A stretch of 64,000 nt of DNA from positions 1 to 64,000 of the forward strand of contig NZ_JAUUTZ010000008.1 of the NCBI RefSeq assembly GCF_030678915.1, written 5' to 3'. A program made the translations under genes and the position numbers. The notes beneath the pieces were generated by a model that did not search any database, was not told the DNA's origin, and saw only the letters and a list, made by a program, of their open reading frames with translations. Source of the stretch: Paracoccus wurundjeri. GTDB lineage: Bacteria; Pseudomonadota; Alphaproteobacteria; Rhodobacterales; Rhodobacteraceae. Of the stretch, positions 27,196 to 36,000 are shown piece by piece (the first letter of the stretch is position 1; every line of letters starts with the position of its first letter).

Positions 27196-28142
27196 ACCAG
27201 CTTCCGATCCTGACGGTCACGCTGAATCCGGCGCTTGATCTTTCGACCGTGGCTGACGAGGTTCGCCCCGATCAGAAGCTGCGCTGCGACAAGCCGATAG
27301 CTGATCCGGGGGGCGGTGGGATCAATGTCAGCCGGGCGATCAAGATCATGGGCGGGCAATCCACGGCGATGGTTGCGCTTGGCGGCGCGACGGGAACGCG
27401 GATCGCCGAGATGCTGAAGGCCGACGGGCTGTCGGTGATCCGTCTGACCGCGCCCGGAGAGACGCGGCAGTCCCTTGCGGTCAGGGATCGCGCGACGGAC
27501 AGCCAGTATCGTTTCGTCATGCCGGGTCCGGAATGGCACAAGGCGCATGTGTCGGACATGATGCAGGCGATCGGGGAGGCGGCCCGGGCAGGCGGCTGGG
27601 TCGTCGTATCGGGTTCGAACCCCCCGGGTGTGGCGCCGGGTTTCGAGCAGATGCTGACCGTGCGGTTGAAAGGCGGCAATGCGCGTCTGTTGGTTGACAC
27701 TTCGGGGGATGCGCTGCTTGCGCTTGCAGGTTCGTCAACGCCGGTCGATGTGCTGCGCATGGATAGCTACGAGGCCGAGGGGCTGGCCGGGCGTCCCCTG
27801 CCGCTGCGCAGCGATAGCGCGGCATTTGCCGCCGGTCTGGTGCGGGATGGGGCAGCGAAATCGGTGATCGTGGCACGTGGCGCGGATGGCTCGATCATCG
27901 CCGGCGATGGTGGGGCATGGCATGCCGAAGCGGCAAGGGTTCCGGTGATCAGTGCGGTTGGCGCGGGCGACAGCTTTGTCGCCGGCTTTGTGCTTGCAGC
28001 ATCCCGTGATCAGCCGGTCGAGGAGGCGCTGGCGCTTGGCGCTGCCGCTGCGTCGGCGGCAGTGATGACCCCGGCGACCGAGCTATGTCGCGCGGAACAG
28101 GTGAGGCAGCTTTATGCCAGGAGGACCCTGACGCGGCTTTAA
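27192..28142 (+). CDS. PfkB-family hexose kinase (1-phosphofructokinase-like)
   Basis: 316-residue ribokinase-fold sugar kinase. N-terminal VTLNPALDLSTVADEV and GGGGINVSRAI are typical of the 1-phosphofructokinase / tagatose-6-phosphate kinase branch (PfkB of E. coli and FruK); the catalytic GAGDSFVAGF is at about 256-265. Likely phosphorylates fructose 1- or 6-phosphate. The start at 27192 is chosen by the ATGA overlap; a GTG-adjacent ATG at 27183 would add three residues. No PTS genes adjoin. Confidence 0.88.
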   Translation: MNQLPILTVTLNPALDLSTVADEVRPDQKLRCDKPIADPGGGGINVSRAIKIMGGQSTAMVALGGATGTRIAEMLKADGLSVIRLTAPGETRQSLAVRDRATDSQYRFVMPGPEWHKAHVSDMMQAIGEAARAGGWVVVSGSNPPGVAPGFEQMLTVRLKGGNARLLVDTSGDALLALAGSSTPVDVLRMDSYEAEGLAGRPLPLRSDSAAFAAGLVRDGAAKSVIVARGADGSIIAGDGGAWHAEAARVPVISAVGAGDSFVAGFVLAASRDQPVEEALALGAAAASAAVMTPATELCRAEQVRQLYARRTLTRL

Positions 28143-28479
28143 GAGCGTCATCGCCGCCTTTTTGACATTTTCCTTCCGGATGCATGCCGCTGGTCCGTTG
28201 CCTGAATCTTCTTCTGCCTTCGGCAAGGTTTTCCGGCTTCGATCAGGGCGACAGGCTGATGATGCCGCCCGATTTCATCAGCGTAATAGGGGCATTATCG
28301 CCGATCGGGCTATGCGGCTTTCTTCAGGGGTGCAGCGGATGGCCGCCTGTCCATGAAGTGTGGTTTCCAACACTCACCTGCCGCCTCGATACACCCGAGC
28401 CGAAAGACGGGCAATAAGAAGGATTGAAAACACAGAAGCCGTGCAATTTATTGAAATTACACGGCTTCTTGTCATTTAA
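28143..28479. other. Intergenic region without a recognisable gene
   Basis: 337 bases between the sugar kinase and tRNA-Leu. Apart from the long hairpin at 28434-28469 I see no conserved coding frame, no integrase remnant and no att-like repeat of the tRNA 3' end. Confidence 0.6.
28434..28469 (-). terminator. Long hairpin terminator of tRNA-Leu
   Basis: AGAAGCCGTG at 28434-28443 pairs perfectly with CACGGCTTCT at 28460-28469; inside it AATTT and AAATT pair further, giving about 15 bp with one mismatch and a tiny loop. On the minus strand it lies 10 bases after the tRNA CCA end and is followed by TGTGTTTTC. Confidence 0.7.
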
Positions 28480-28564
28480 TGGTGCCCAGGAGAGGACTCG
28501 AACCTCCACGCCTTGCGGCACACGGACCTGAACCGTGCGCGTCTACCAGTTCCGCCACCTGGGC
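28480..28564 (-). tRNA. tRNA-Leu(CAG)
   Basis: 85 bases including an encoded CCA. Acceptor stem GCCCAGG/CCTGGGC, D-arm with AACTGGTAGACGC, anticodon stem CACGG/CCGTG around TTCAGGT giving anticodon CAG (reads CUG), a class II variable arm (TGCCGCAAGGCGT) and T-arm GGAGGTTCGAGTCCTCT. Discriminator A and the long variable arm fit leucine. Confidence 0.97.
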
Positions 28565-28583
28565 AGGTGGTGTGAGCGGGGTA

Positions 28584-28610
28584 ACTATAACCAGTCGTGG
28601 GGGTCGTCAA
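28584..28610 (-). promoter_or_regulatory. Predicted tRNA-Leu promoter
   Basis: Minus strand TTGACG (28610-28605), 15-base spacer, TATAGT (28589-28584). Transcription would begin about 13 bases before the mature 5' end at 28564. The spacer is two bases short of optimum. Confidence 0.5.
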
Positions 28611-28797
28611 TGGGAAGTTTGAAAAAAAAATCGCCAATTGCCGACCGGGGTGCTTCACATGGTTCGGCCGGGATGATCGGGTTGGATTTTACACGAATAT
28701 TTGCGCTTTTCCGCTGCGGAGAACGGGCAGGCGGCTTGTCGATTGGCCCGACCTTCAGTATTGAAAGCCAGGACGCGGACGAAGGAGGCAAAGGCCC

Positions 28798-29784
28798 ATG
28801 GCGAAACTTGTCACGATCTTCGGCGGCTCGGGGTTTCTGGGGCGTCAGGTGGCACGGCAGATGGCCGGGCGCGGCTGGCGCGTACGGATCGCTGTGCGCC
28901 GCCCCAACGAGGCGTTGTTCACGCGCACCTATGGCGCGGTCGGGCAGGTCGTGCCGGTTTTGTGCAATATCCGCGACGAAGCGTCGGTCCGCGCCGCCAT
29001 GACCGATGCAGATGCTGTCGTGAATTGCGTCAATATCTTGTCACGGCAAGGGAAAAGCACCTTCAAGACCGTATTTGAAGATGGCAGTCAACATATCGCC
29101 CGCCTCTCGAAAGAGATGGGGGTTCCCAAACTCGTGCATGTCTCGGGGCTGGGCGTCGACGCCGATTCCGTCAGTGAATATATCGCCTCCAAGGCCCGGG
29201 GCGAGGCTTTGGTGCTTGAGCATCGGCCGGACGCCGTGGTGCTGCGGCCTTCGGTGATGTTCGGCTCGGGGGATGTTTTCTACAATCGTCTTGCCAGCCT
29301 TGCGCGATTCGGTCCGATGATGCCGGTTGTGGGCGCAAATACCCGGTTGCAGCCGGTGCATGTGGATGACGTGGCGACCGCTGCCGTCATGGCCGCTGAA
29401 GGCAAGGCAGAGCCGGGCATTTATGAACTGGGCGGGCCGGATATTTTGACCCTGCGCGAAATCGCCAGGCAGATACTGGAAGTCATCTACCGCCGCCGGC
29501 TGGTGCTGAATGTGCCCTTCTGGCTGGCACGGATTGGTTCGGCTGTGCTGAATGTCGTACAAATGGTCACAGGCGGGCTGTTCACGAATACTATCATGAA
29601 CCGTGATCAGCTGGCATTGCTGCAGCGTGATAATGTTGTCAGCGATGGTGGCAGAGGATTTGCAGAACTGGGCATTGACCCAATTTCACCTGCGGCGGTG
29701 ATCGAGGAATATCTGTGGCGCTTCCGTCCGTCGGGCGAGTATGACGACATCAAGCGTTCGGCCAAGAATCTTCGTACTCTCTGA
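28798..29784 (+). CDS. Complex I NDUFA9 subunit family protein (atypical SDR)
   Basis: 328-residue NAD(P)-binding Rossmann protein. Dinucleotide motif [19 protein letters not shown] at the N-terminus, then [32 protein letters not shown] and QPVHVDDVA, the pattern of the NDUFA9/39-kDa complex I family found across alphaproteobacteria. Likely an NADPH-binding assembly or accessory factor of NADH dehydrogenase; direct proof is lacking. AAGGAGG is upstream. The stop overlaps the uppP start by one base (TGATG). Confidence 0.88.
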   Translation: MAKLVTIFGGSGFLGRQVARQMAGRGWRVRIAVRRPNEALFTRTYGAVGQVVPVLCNIRDEASVRAAMTDADAVVNCVNILSRQGKSTFKTVFEDGSQHIARLSKEMGVPKLVHVSGLGVDADSVSEYIASKARGEALVLEHRPDAVVLRPSVMFGSGDVFYNRLASLARFGPMMPVVGANTRLQPVHVDDVATAAVMAAEGKAEPGIYELGGPDILTLREIARQILEVIYRRRLVLNVPFWLARIGSAVLNVVQMVTGGLFTNTIMNRDQLALLQRDNVVSDGGRGFAELGIDPISPAAVIEEYLWRFRPSGEYDDIKRSAKNLRTL

Positions 29785-30587
29785 TGGAAAGCAATAGCAT
29801 TGTTGCAGTCGCCCTTGGGATACTCGAAGGGCTGACCGAATTCATCCCGGTCTCTTCGACCGGTCATGTTCTGTTGGCCGGGCATTTCCTTGGCTTCGAC
29901 TCTCCCGGTCGGGCATTCGAGGTCGTGATTCAGCTTGGGGCCGTTCTGGCTGTGCTGACCATATATGCCACACGGCTTTGGGGCATCTTCTCGACCGCGC
30001 CGCGTGATCCGGAATCCCGTCGTTTCATTTTCGCGGTGCTGCTGGCATTCCTGCCTGCGGTCGTGATCGGCGTGCTTGCGCATGACATCATCAAGCGGGT
30101 GCTGTTCGAGTCGCCGGCATTGATCGCGGTGATGCTGGTCCTTGGCGGGATCGTGATTCTTTACGTGGATCGCTGGGCAAGGAACCCGACCTATCACCGT
30201 GCCGAGGATTTTCCCTTGGGGATGGCGTTGAAAATCGGGTTCATTCAATGTCTGGCGATGATTCCCGGTGTTTCCCGTTCGGGGGCGACGATCGTCGGCG
30301 CCCTGCTTCTGGGGGCGGACAAGAGATCGGCGGCAGAGTTTTCATTCTTCCTGTCGATGCCCACAATGCTAGGGGCGTTCACCTACGATCTCTACAAGAA
30401 TCTGGATGTTCTGGACGCCGGGGCGATGGGGAATATCGTCATCGGCTTTGTCTTTGCGATGATTACGGCGATCATCGTCGTTCGCTGGCTGCTCGATTAT
30501 GTCTCAAAGCAGGGATACGCGCTTTTCGGTTGGTGGCGAATCATTGTCGGTAGTGTTGTTTTGCTCGCTCTCGCGGCGGGTATGTAA
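29784..30587 (+). CDS. uppP: Undecaprenyl-diphosphatase UppP (BacA)
   Basis: Integral membrane phosphatase recycling undecaprenyl diphosphate to the monophosphate carrier used for peptidoglycan and O-antigen. 267 residues with about eight hydrophobic helices, the catalytic [14 protein letters not shown] at 15-28 and [10 protein letters not shown] near 161-170. Translationally coupled to the NDUFA9-like gene. Confidence 0.96.
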   Translation: MESNSIVAVALGILEGLTEFIPVSSTGHVLLAGHFLGFDSPGRAFEVVIQLGAVLAVLTIYATRLWGIFSTAPRDPESRRFIFAVLLAFLPAVVIGVLAHDIIKRVLFESPALIAVMLVLGGIVILYVDRWARNPTYHRAEDFPLGMALKIGFIQCLAMIPGVSRSGATIVGALLLGADKRSAAEFSFFLSMPTMLGAFTYDLYKNLDVLDAGAMGNIVIGFVFAMITAIIVVRWLLDYVSKQGYALFGWWRIIVGSVVLLALAAGM

Positions 30588-30631
30588 GTATTGCTGACCT
30601 GAATTTGGAATTTAGTTGCGATAAAACTCTT

Positions 30632-30651
30632 CGATAACATAAAAAATCTAT
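30632..30651. repeat. AT-rich motif, copy 1, upstream of gltD
   Basis: CGATAACATAAAAAATCTAT lies 90 bases before the gltD start. A copy differing only by one A occurs at 47795-47813. The surrounding 30588-30740 is markedly AT-rich and probably carries the gltD promoter. Confidence 0.5.
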
Positions 30652-30740
30652 ATTTAGGTCAATATTACTGACTTTTTATTCGCTGCGCCTTGGTTTATTC
30701 CGGCGACGGGAGTTCCTGTCACTTGGAAGGTTGCGCAGCA

Positions 30741-32177
30741 ATGGCCACGCAGAAGATGTTGAAATTCGTTTCCACCCCGCGCGAGATGCCGGAGAAACGC
30801 AGCGCGCAAGAGCGCAGCGAGGATTTCAACGAAATTTACCGCGAATTTGCTGAACAGAAGGCCGCCGAGCAGGCCGGTCGCTGCAGCCAATGCGGAGTGC
30901 CTTACTGCCAGACGCATTGTCCTTTGCACAACAATATCCCGGACTGGTTGCGCCTGACCGCCGAAGGGCGGCTTGAAGAGGCGTATCGGGTCAGTCAATC
31001 GACCAACACTTTTCCCGAAATCTGCGGCCGGATCTGTCCGCAAGATCGCCTGTGCGAGGGCAATTGCGTGATCGAACAGTCAGGCCACGGCACCGTCACG
31101 ATCGGCGCGGTCGAGAAATACATTACCGATACCGCGTGGGAAAACGGCTGGGTGCAGCCGATCACTCCGAAACAGGAACGGGCTGAAAGCATCGGGATCA
31201 TCGGTGCCGGGCCGGGCGGGCAGGCGGCGGCGGATTCGCTGCGCCGGATGGGTTTTCAGGTGACGATCTATGACCGCTATGACCGCGCCGGCGGATTGCT
31301 GACCTACGGCATCCCCGGCTTCAAGCTGGAAAAAGATATCGTCATGCGCCGCAGCAAATTGCTGGAGGATGGCGGCGTCGAATATGTACTGAACTGCAAT
31401 GTCGGCGAGGATATCAGCTTCGACGCGATCAGGGGCAAGCACGACGCGGTGCTGATCGCGACAGGAGTCTACAAGACCCGCGATCTGGATATCGACAATG
31501 CCGACGCGGGCGGCGTCGTGCGCGCGATCGACTATCTGACCGCCTCTAACAAGGTCGATTTCGGCGATGATGTCCCCGATTTCAACGACGGCGAGTTGAA
31601 CGCGAAAGGCAAAAGGGTCATCGTTATTGGTGGCGGTGACACCGCAATGGATTGTGTGCGCACGGCGATCCGTCAGGGCGCGCAATCGGTCAAATGCCTG
31701 TATCGCCGCGACCGCGCGAATATGCCCGGCTCGCAGCGCGAGGTACAGAATGCCGAAGAGGAGGGCGTTGAATTCGTATGGCTGTCCGCCCCCGGAGCAT
31801 TCGCGGCGCAGGGCACGGTCGACACCGTCCGGGTGCAAACGATGCGTCTGGGCGCCCCCGATGTCAGTGGCCGTCAATCGCCCGAATTGATCGAGGGCGC
31901 GGATTACGATGAACCCGCCGAACTGGTCATCAAGGCGCTTGGCTTCGAGCCCGAGGATCTTCCCCGCCTTTGGGGGGTCGAAGGGTTGGAAGTGACTCGT
32001 TGGGGTACGATCAAGGCAGAGTTCCAAACGCATCAGACCTCAATCCCCGGGGTTTATGCTGTTGGTGATATCGTGCGCGGGGCCAGCCTTGTGGTTTGGG
32101 CGGTCCGCGATGGCCGTGAGGCCGCAGAAGCAATTGCGGATTTCCTGATCGGCGAAGCACGTGTCGCCGCAGAGTGA
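30741..32177 (+). CDS. gltD: Glutamate synthase (NADPH) small subunit
   Basis: Passes electrons from NADPH to the large subunit for glutamate formation. 478 residues. N-terminal iron-sulfur region RCSQCGVPYCQTHCPLHN near 47 and CGRICPQDRLCEGNC near 95, FAD motif GIIGAGPGGQAAAD near 152 and NADPH motif VIVIGGGDTAMDC near 294, then YAVGDIVRGASLVVWA. The start at 30741 follows GGAAGG; an upstream GTG at 30690 is rejected. The exported-protein gene begins 10 bases after its stop, with gltB next. Confidence 0.97.
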   Translation: MATQKMLKFVSTPREMPEKRSAQERSEDFNEIYREFAEQKAAEQAGRCSQCGVPYCQTHCPLHNNIPDWLRLTAEGRLEEAYRVSQSTNTFPEICGRICPQDRLCEGNCVIEQSGHGTVTIGAVEKYITDTAWENGWVQPITPKQERAESIGIIGAGPGGQAAADSLRRMGFQVTIYDRYDRAGGLLTYGIPGFKLEKDIVMRRSKLLEDGGVEYVLNCNVGEDISFDAIRGKHDAVLIATGVYKTRDLDIDNADAGGVVRAIDYLTASNKVDFGDDVPDFNDGELNAKGKRVIVIGGGDTAMDCVRTAIRQGAQSVKCLYRRDRANMPGSQREVQNAEEEGVEFVWLSAPGAFAAQGTVDTVRVQTMRLGAPDVSGRQSPELIEGADYDEPAELVIKALGFEPEDLPRLWGVEGLEVTRWGTIKAEFQTHQTSIPGVYAVGDIVRGASLVVWAVRDGREAAEAIADFLIGEARVAAE

Positions 32178-32187
32178 GGGTGTGGAG

Positions 32188-32934
32188 ATGAAACCCGACG
32201 CTTCGATGAAATTGACAACAGGACGGGCGGCATGCCTGTCGCTTGTCGTGATGACCGCGGGGTGGGTGTTTCCGGTGCATGCCGGAAATTACACCCCGCC
32301 GGATGGCTGCAAGCTGGAAGTCACGGTTCAGAATCGGGGATGCACCGTCTCGCAGATCTTCCGCTGTGAGCAGGATCCCCAGGGCCATCAACGCAGCGCG
32401 ATTTTCGATGAAGAAGGGCTGACCTATCAGTCGCGGATCGATGCCGAGACCCGCTGGATCGAAAGCAACGATCCCGATACCGGTATCGAGGATCTGCTGG
32501 TCGAAGAGGCCAAGGACCACGCCAGTTTCAGCACCCTGCTTGAAACCGGCAGGGATGATTTCGACTTCTGGACCGAATCCAACACTGGTGAACGGCTTCA
32601 CCATGTGGGCCAGGACGAGTTGACCGGCGAGAAGGTGACAATCGACGGGATCGAGCTTGAAAAAACCCGGTTCAAGCTGACGACAAGCAGCCAGAATGAC
32701 GAGGTTCTGATCGAGCGCGAGGGCCAGCAGTTCATCAATCGCGCCATGGGCCGCTTCTTCGGCGGCGTCGAGACGATGCGGGATTGGACCGGGCAGCAGC
32801 AGGAAAGCAACGATTCTCCGGTGATTTTCAGCTTCCCCGGCGAAGATGGTTTCGCGGACACGACCCCGCAATTCGATTGCAGCGAGATGCTGGCATCAGG
32901 GGGCGGACGGAAAGTGTCGGAGCCTTCGTCATGA
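32188..32934 (+). CDS. Exported protein of unknown function between gltD and gltB
   Basis: 248 residues. A Sec signal peptide is evident (basic MKPDASMKLTTGR, hydrophobic AACLSLVVMTAGWVF, cleavage likely after VHA at about residue 31). The mature part is acidic, with cysteines in DGCKLEV, RGCTVSQIFRC and QFDCSEM that may form disulfides. I recognise no domain. It sits inside the glt operon (10 bases after gltD, 121 before gltB), so it is probably co-expressed with glutamate synthase although its product leaves the cytoplasm. The ATG at 32188 follows GAGGGTG. Confidence 0.75.
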   Translation: MKPDASMKLTTGRAACLSLVVMTAGWVFPVHAGNYTPPDGCKLEVTVQNRGCTVSQIFRCEQDPQGHQRSAIFDEEGLTYQSRIDAETRWIESNDPDTGIEDLLVEEAKDHASFSTLLETGRDDFDFWTESNTGERLHHVGQDELTGEKVTIDGIELEKTRFKLTTSSQNDEVLIEREGQQFINRAMGRFFGGVETMRDWTGQQQESNDSPVIFSFPGEDGFADTTPQFDCSEMLASGGGRKVSEPSS

Positions 32935-33055
32935 CCTTGAGGTGAAACCCTGACCGCGGCGAATTGCGCTTCTGCCCTTCAACAGCGTGATTCCAAACCA
33001 ACATTTATTCGGCTTCCGTACAGACGGATCCCGACTTTCCTCAGAGAGGCCCGAA

Positions 33056-36000
33056 ATGAAAGATTGGCAAGCCAAGGAACAAGCCCGCCGCGACTGGATG
33101 GCCGAAAACAGCCTGTATCGCGCGGATGACGAGCATTCGTCCTGTGGGGTGGGATTTGTGGTCAGCATCGATGGCAAGCCCAGCCGTCAGGTGGTGCAAA
33201 ACGGGATCGATGCGCTGAAAGCGATCTGGCATCGCGGCGCGGTGGATGCGGATGGCAAGACCGGCGACGGGGCGGGCATCCATGTGCAGATTCCGGTGCC
33301 CTTCTTCTATGATCAGATCCGCCGCACCGGACACGAACCCGACCGCGAAAAGCTGATCGCCGTGGGGCAGGTCTTCCTGCCGCGCACGAATTTCGCCGCA
33401 CAGGAAGCCTGCCGGACCATCGTGGAATCCGAGGTCCTGCGGATGGGGCATTACATCTATGGCTGGCGGCATGTGCCGGTCGATACCTCGGTCCTTGGCG
33501 AAAAGGCCAATGCGACACGCCCCGAGATCGAGCAGATCCTGATCCGCTGCGAGAAAGATATCGATACCGTCCAGTTCGAGCGCGAACTTTACATCATCCG
33601 CCGCCGGATCGAGAAGGCTGCCGTGGCCGCGCAGATCTCGCAGCTGTATTTCTGCTCTCTCTCCTGCCGGTCGATCATCTACAAGGGGATGATGCTGGCC
33701 GAGCAGGTGGCGGAATTCTATCCCGACCTGAAGGATGAGCGGTTCGAATCCGCCTTTGCGCTGTATCATCAACGCTATTCCACCAATACTTTTCCGCAAT
33801 GGTGGCTTGCGCAACCATTCCGGATGCTGGCGCATAACGGCGAGATCAACACGCTCAAGGGTAATCTCAACTGGCTGAAAAGCCATGAAATCCGCATGGC
33901 TTCCAATGCGTTCGGCGAGATGGCTGAAGATATCAAACCGATCGTCTCTGCGGGATCGTCGGACTCGGCTGCGCTTGACGCGGTGTTCGAGGTGATGGTC
34001 CGTTCAGGTCGCTCTGCGCCGATGACCAAGACGATGCTGGTGCCGGAAAGTTGGTCGAACTCGACGACCGATATGCCGCAGGCATGGGCCGATATGTATG
34101 CCTATTGCAATGCGGTGATGGAACCCTGGGATGGTCCTGCCGCATTGGCAATGACCGATGGCCGCTGGGTTTGTGGCGGGCTTGACCGGAACGGGCTGCG
34201 CCCGATGCGTTATGTCGTGACCGGGGACGACCTGCTGATCGCCGGGTCCGAGGTTGGCATGGTGCCCGTCGATGAAAGCGCGGTTAAGGAAAAGGGGGCG
34301 CTTGGCCCGGGCCAGATGATCGCGGTCGATATGTGGGACGGCAAGCTTTACCGCGATTCCGAGATCAAGGACCGTCTTGCCGCCAGCCAGCCCTTTGGCG
34401 AATGGATCGAGAAGGTCGTGGACCTGAATCACATCATGCGCAATTTGCCCGAAGGCACCCATTATCAGGGTGAAGAACTGCGCCGCCGTCAGATCGCCGC
34501 CGGTTTCACCATGGAGGATCTGGAACATGTCCTGTCACCCATGGCCGAGGACGGGAAAGAGGCGCTTGCCTCGATGGGCGATGATACGCCGCCAGCGGTT
34601 CTGTCCGGGCAGTACCGGCCGCTGAGCCATTTCTTCCGGCAGAACTTCTCTCAGGTTACGAATCCGCCCATCGACAGCTTGCGCGAAACGCGGGTGATGA
34701 GTCTCAAGACCCGTTTCGGGAACCTTAAGAATGTGCTGGATGAAAATTCGTCCCAGACCGAGATCCTGATTCTGGAAAGCCCGTTTATCGCCAACGGCGA
34801 ATATGCCGAGATGTGCCGGATGTTCGGCGAGGCCGTAACGCATATCGACTGCACATTTGCCGATGGTGCGGGACAGGAAGCGCTGTCCCAGGGGCTGGCC
34901 CGTATCCGTGCAGAGGCTGAAGATGCGGTTCGCTCGGGCGCCGGGCATCTGGTGCTGACGGATGAGCATCAGGGGCCAGAGCGGATCGGCATGCCGATGA
35001 TCCTTGCTACCAGCGCGGTGCATAGCTGGCTGACGCGCAAGGGGCTTCGCACCTTCTGCTCCATTAATGTACGCGCTGCTGAATGTGTCGACCCGCATTA
35101 TTTCGCCGTGCTGATCAGTGCCGGGGCGACGACGGTGAACCCCTATCTCGCACAGGATTCGATCAGCGACCGGATCGACCGGGGCCTTCTGGAGGGCAGC
35201 CTGATCGAGAATATGCGCCGCTACCGGGATGCCATCGATGCGGGTCTTTTGAAGATCATGGCGAAGATGGGCATCTCGGTGCTGTCCTCTTATCGTGGTG
35301 GGTTGAACTTCGAGGCTGTGGGTCTTTCCCGCGCCATGGTGGCCGAGTATTTCCCCGGCATGCATAGCCGGATCAGCGGGATCGGTCTTTACGGGTTGCA
35401 GGACAAGCTGGAGGATATTCACCACCGGGGCTGGCACGCCGAGAATGTCGAGCTGCTACCGGTTGGCGGTTTTTACAAGCTGCGCCGCTCGGGCGAGAAA
35501 CACGCCTGGGAAGCCAGGACGATGAAGATGCTGCAAATGGCCTGCGACAAGGCATCCTATGATCTGTGGAAGCAGTTCTCGGCGCAGATGCGGGCCAATC
35601 CGCCGATCCATATCCGCGATCTGCTGGATATCAAGCCGCTGGGCAAACCGGTTCCGATTGAAGAGGTCGAAAGCATCACTGCGATCCGCAAGCGTTTCGT
35701 GACGCCTGGCATGTCACTGGGCGCATTGTCGCCCGAGGCGCATATGACGCTGAACATCGCCATGAACCGGATCGGCGCGAAATCGGATTCCGGAGAGGGT
35801 GGGGAAGATCCGGAACATAGCTATCCGATGGCCAATGGCGACAATCGCTCTGCCAAGATCAAGCAGGTTGCATCGGGCCGTTTTGGGGTGACGGCGGAAT
35901 ATCTGAACGCCTGCGAAGAACTGGAAATCAAGGTCGCGCAGGGGGCGAAACCCGGCGAGGGCGGTCAGCTTCCCGGCATGAAAGTGACGAAGCTGATTGC

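Noticed and set aside
28143..28479. A genomic island remnant next to tRNA-Leu
   Set aside because: No integrase, no repeat of the tRNA 3' end and no compositional shift apart from the hairpin.
28324..28521. A 65-codon frame overlapping tRNA-Leu
   Set aside because: It reads through the tRNA and its terminator hairpin; such frames are frequent false calls.
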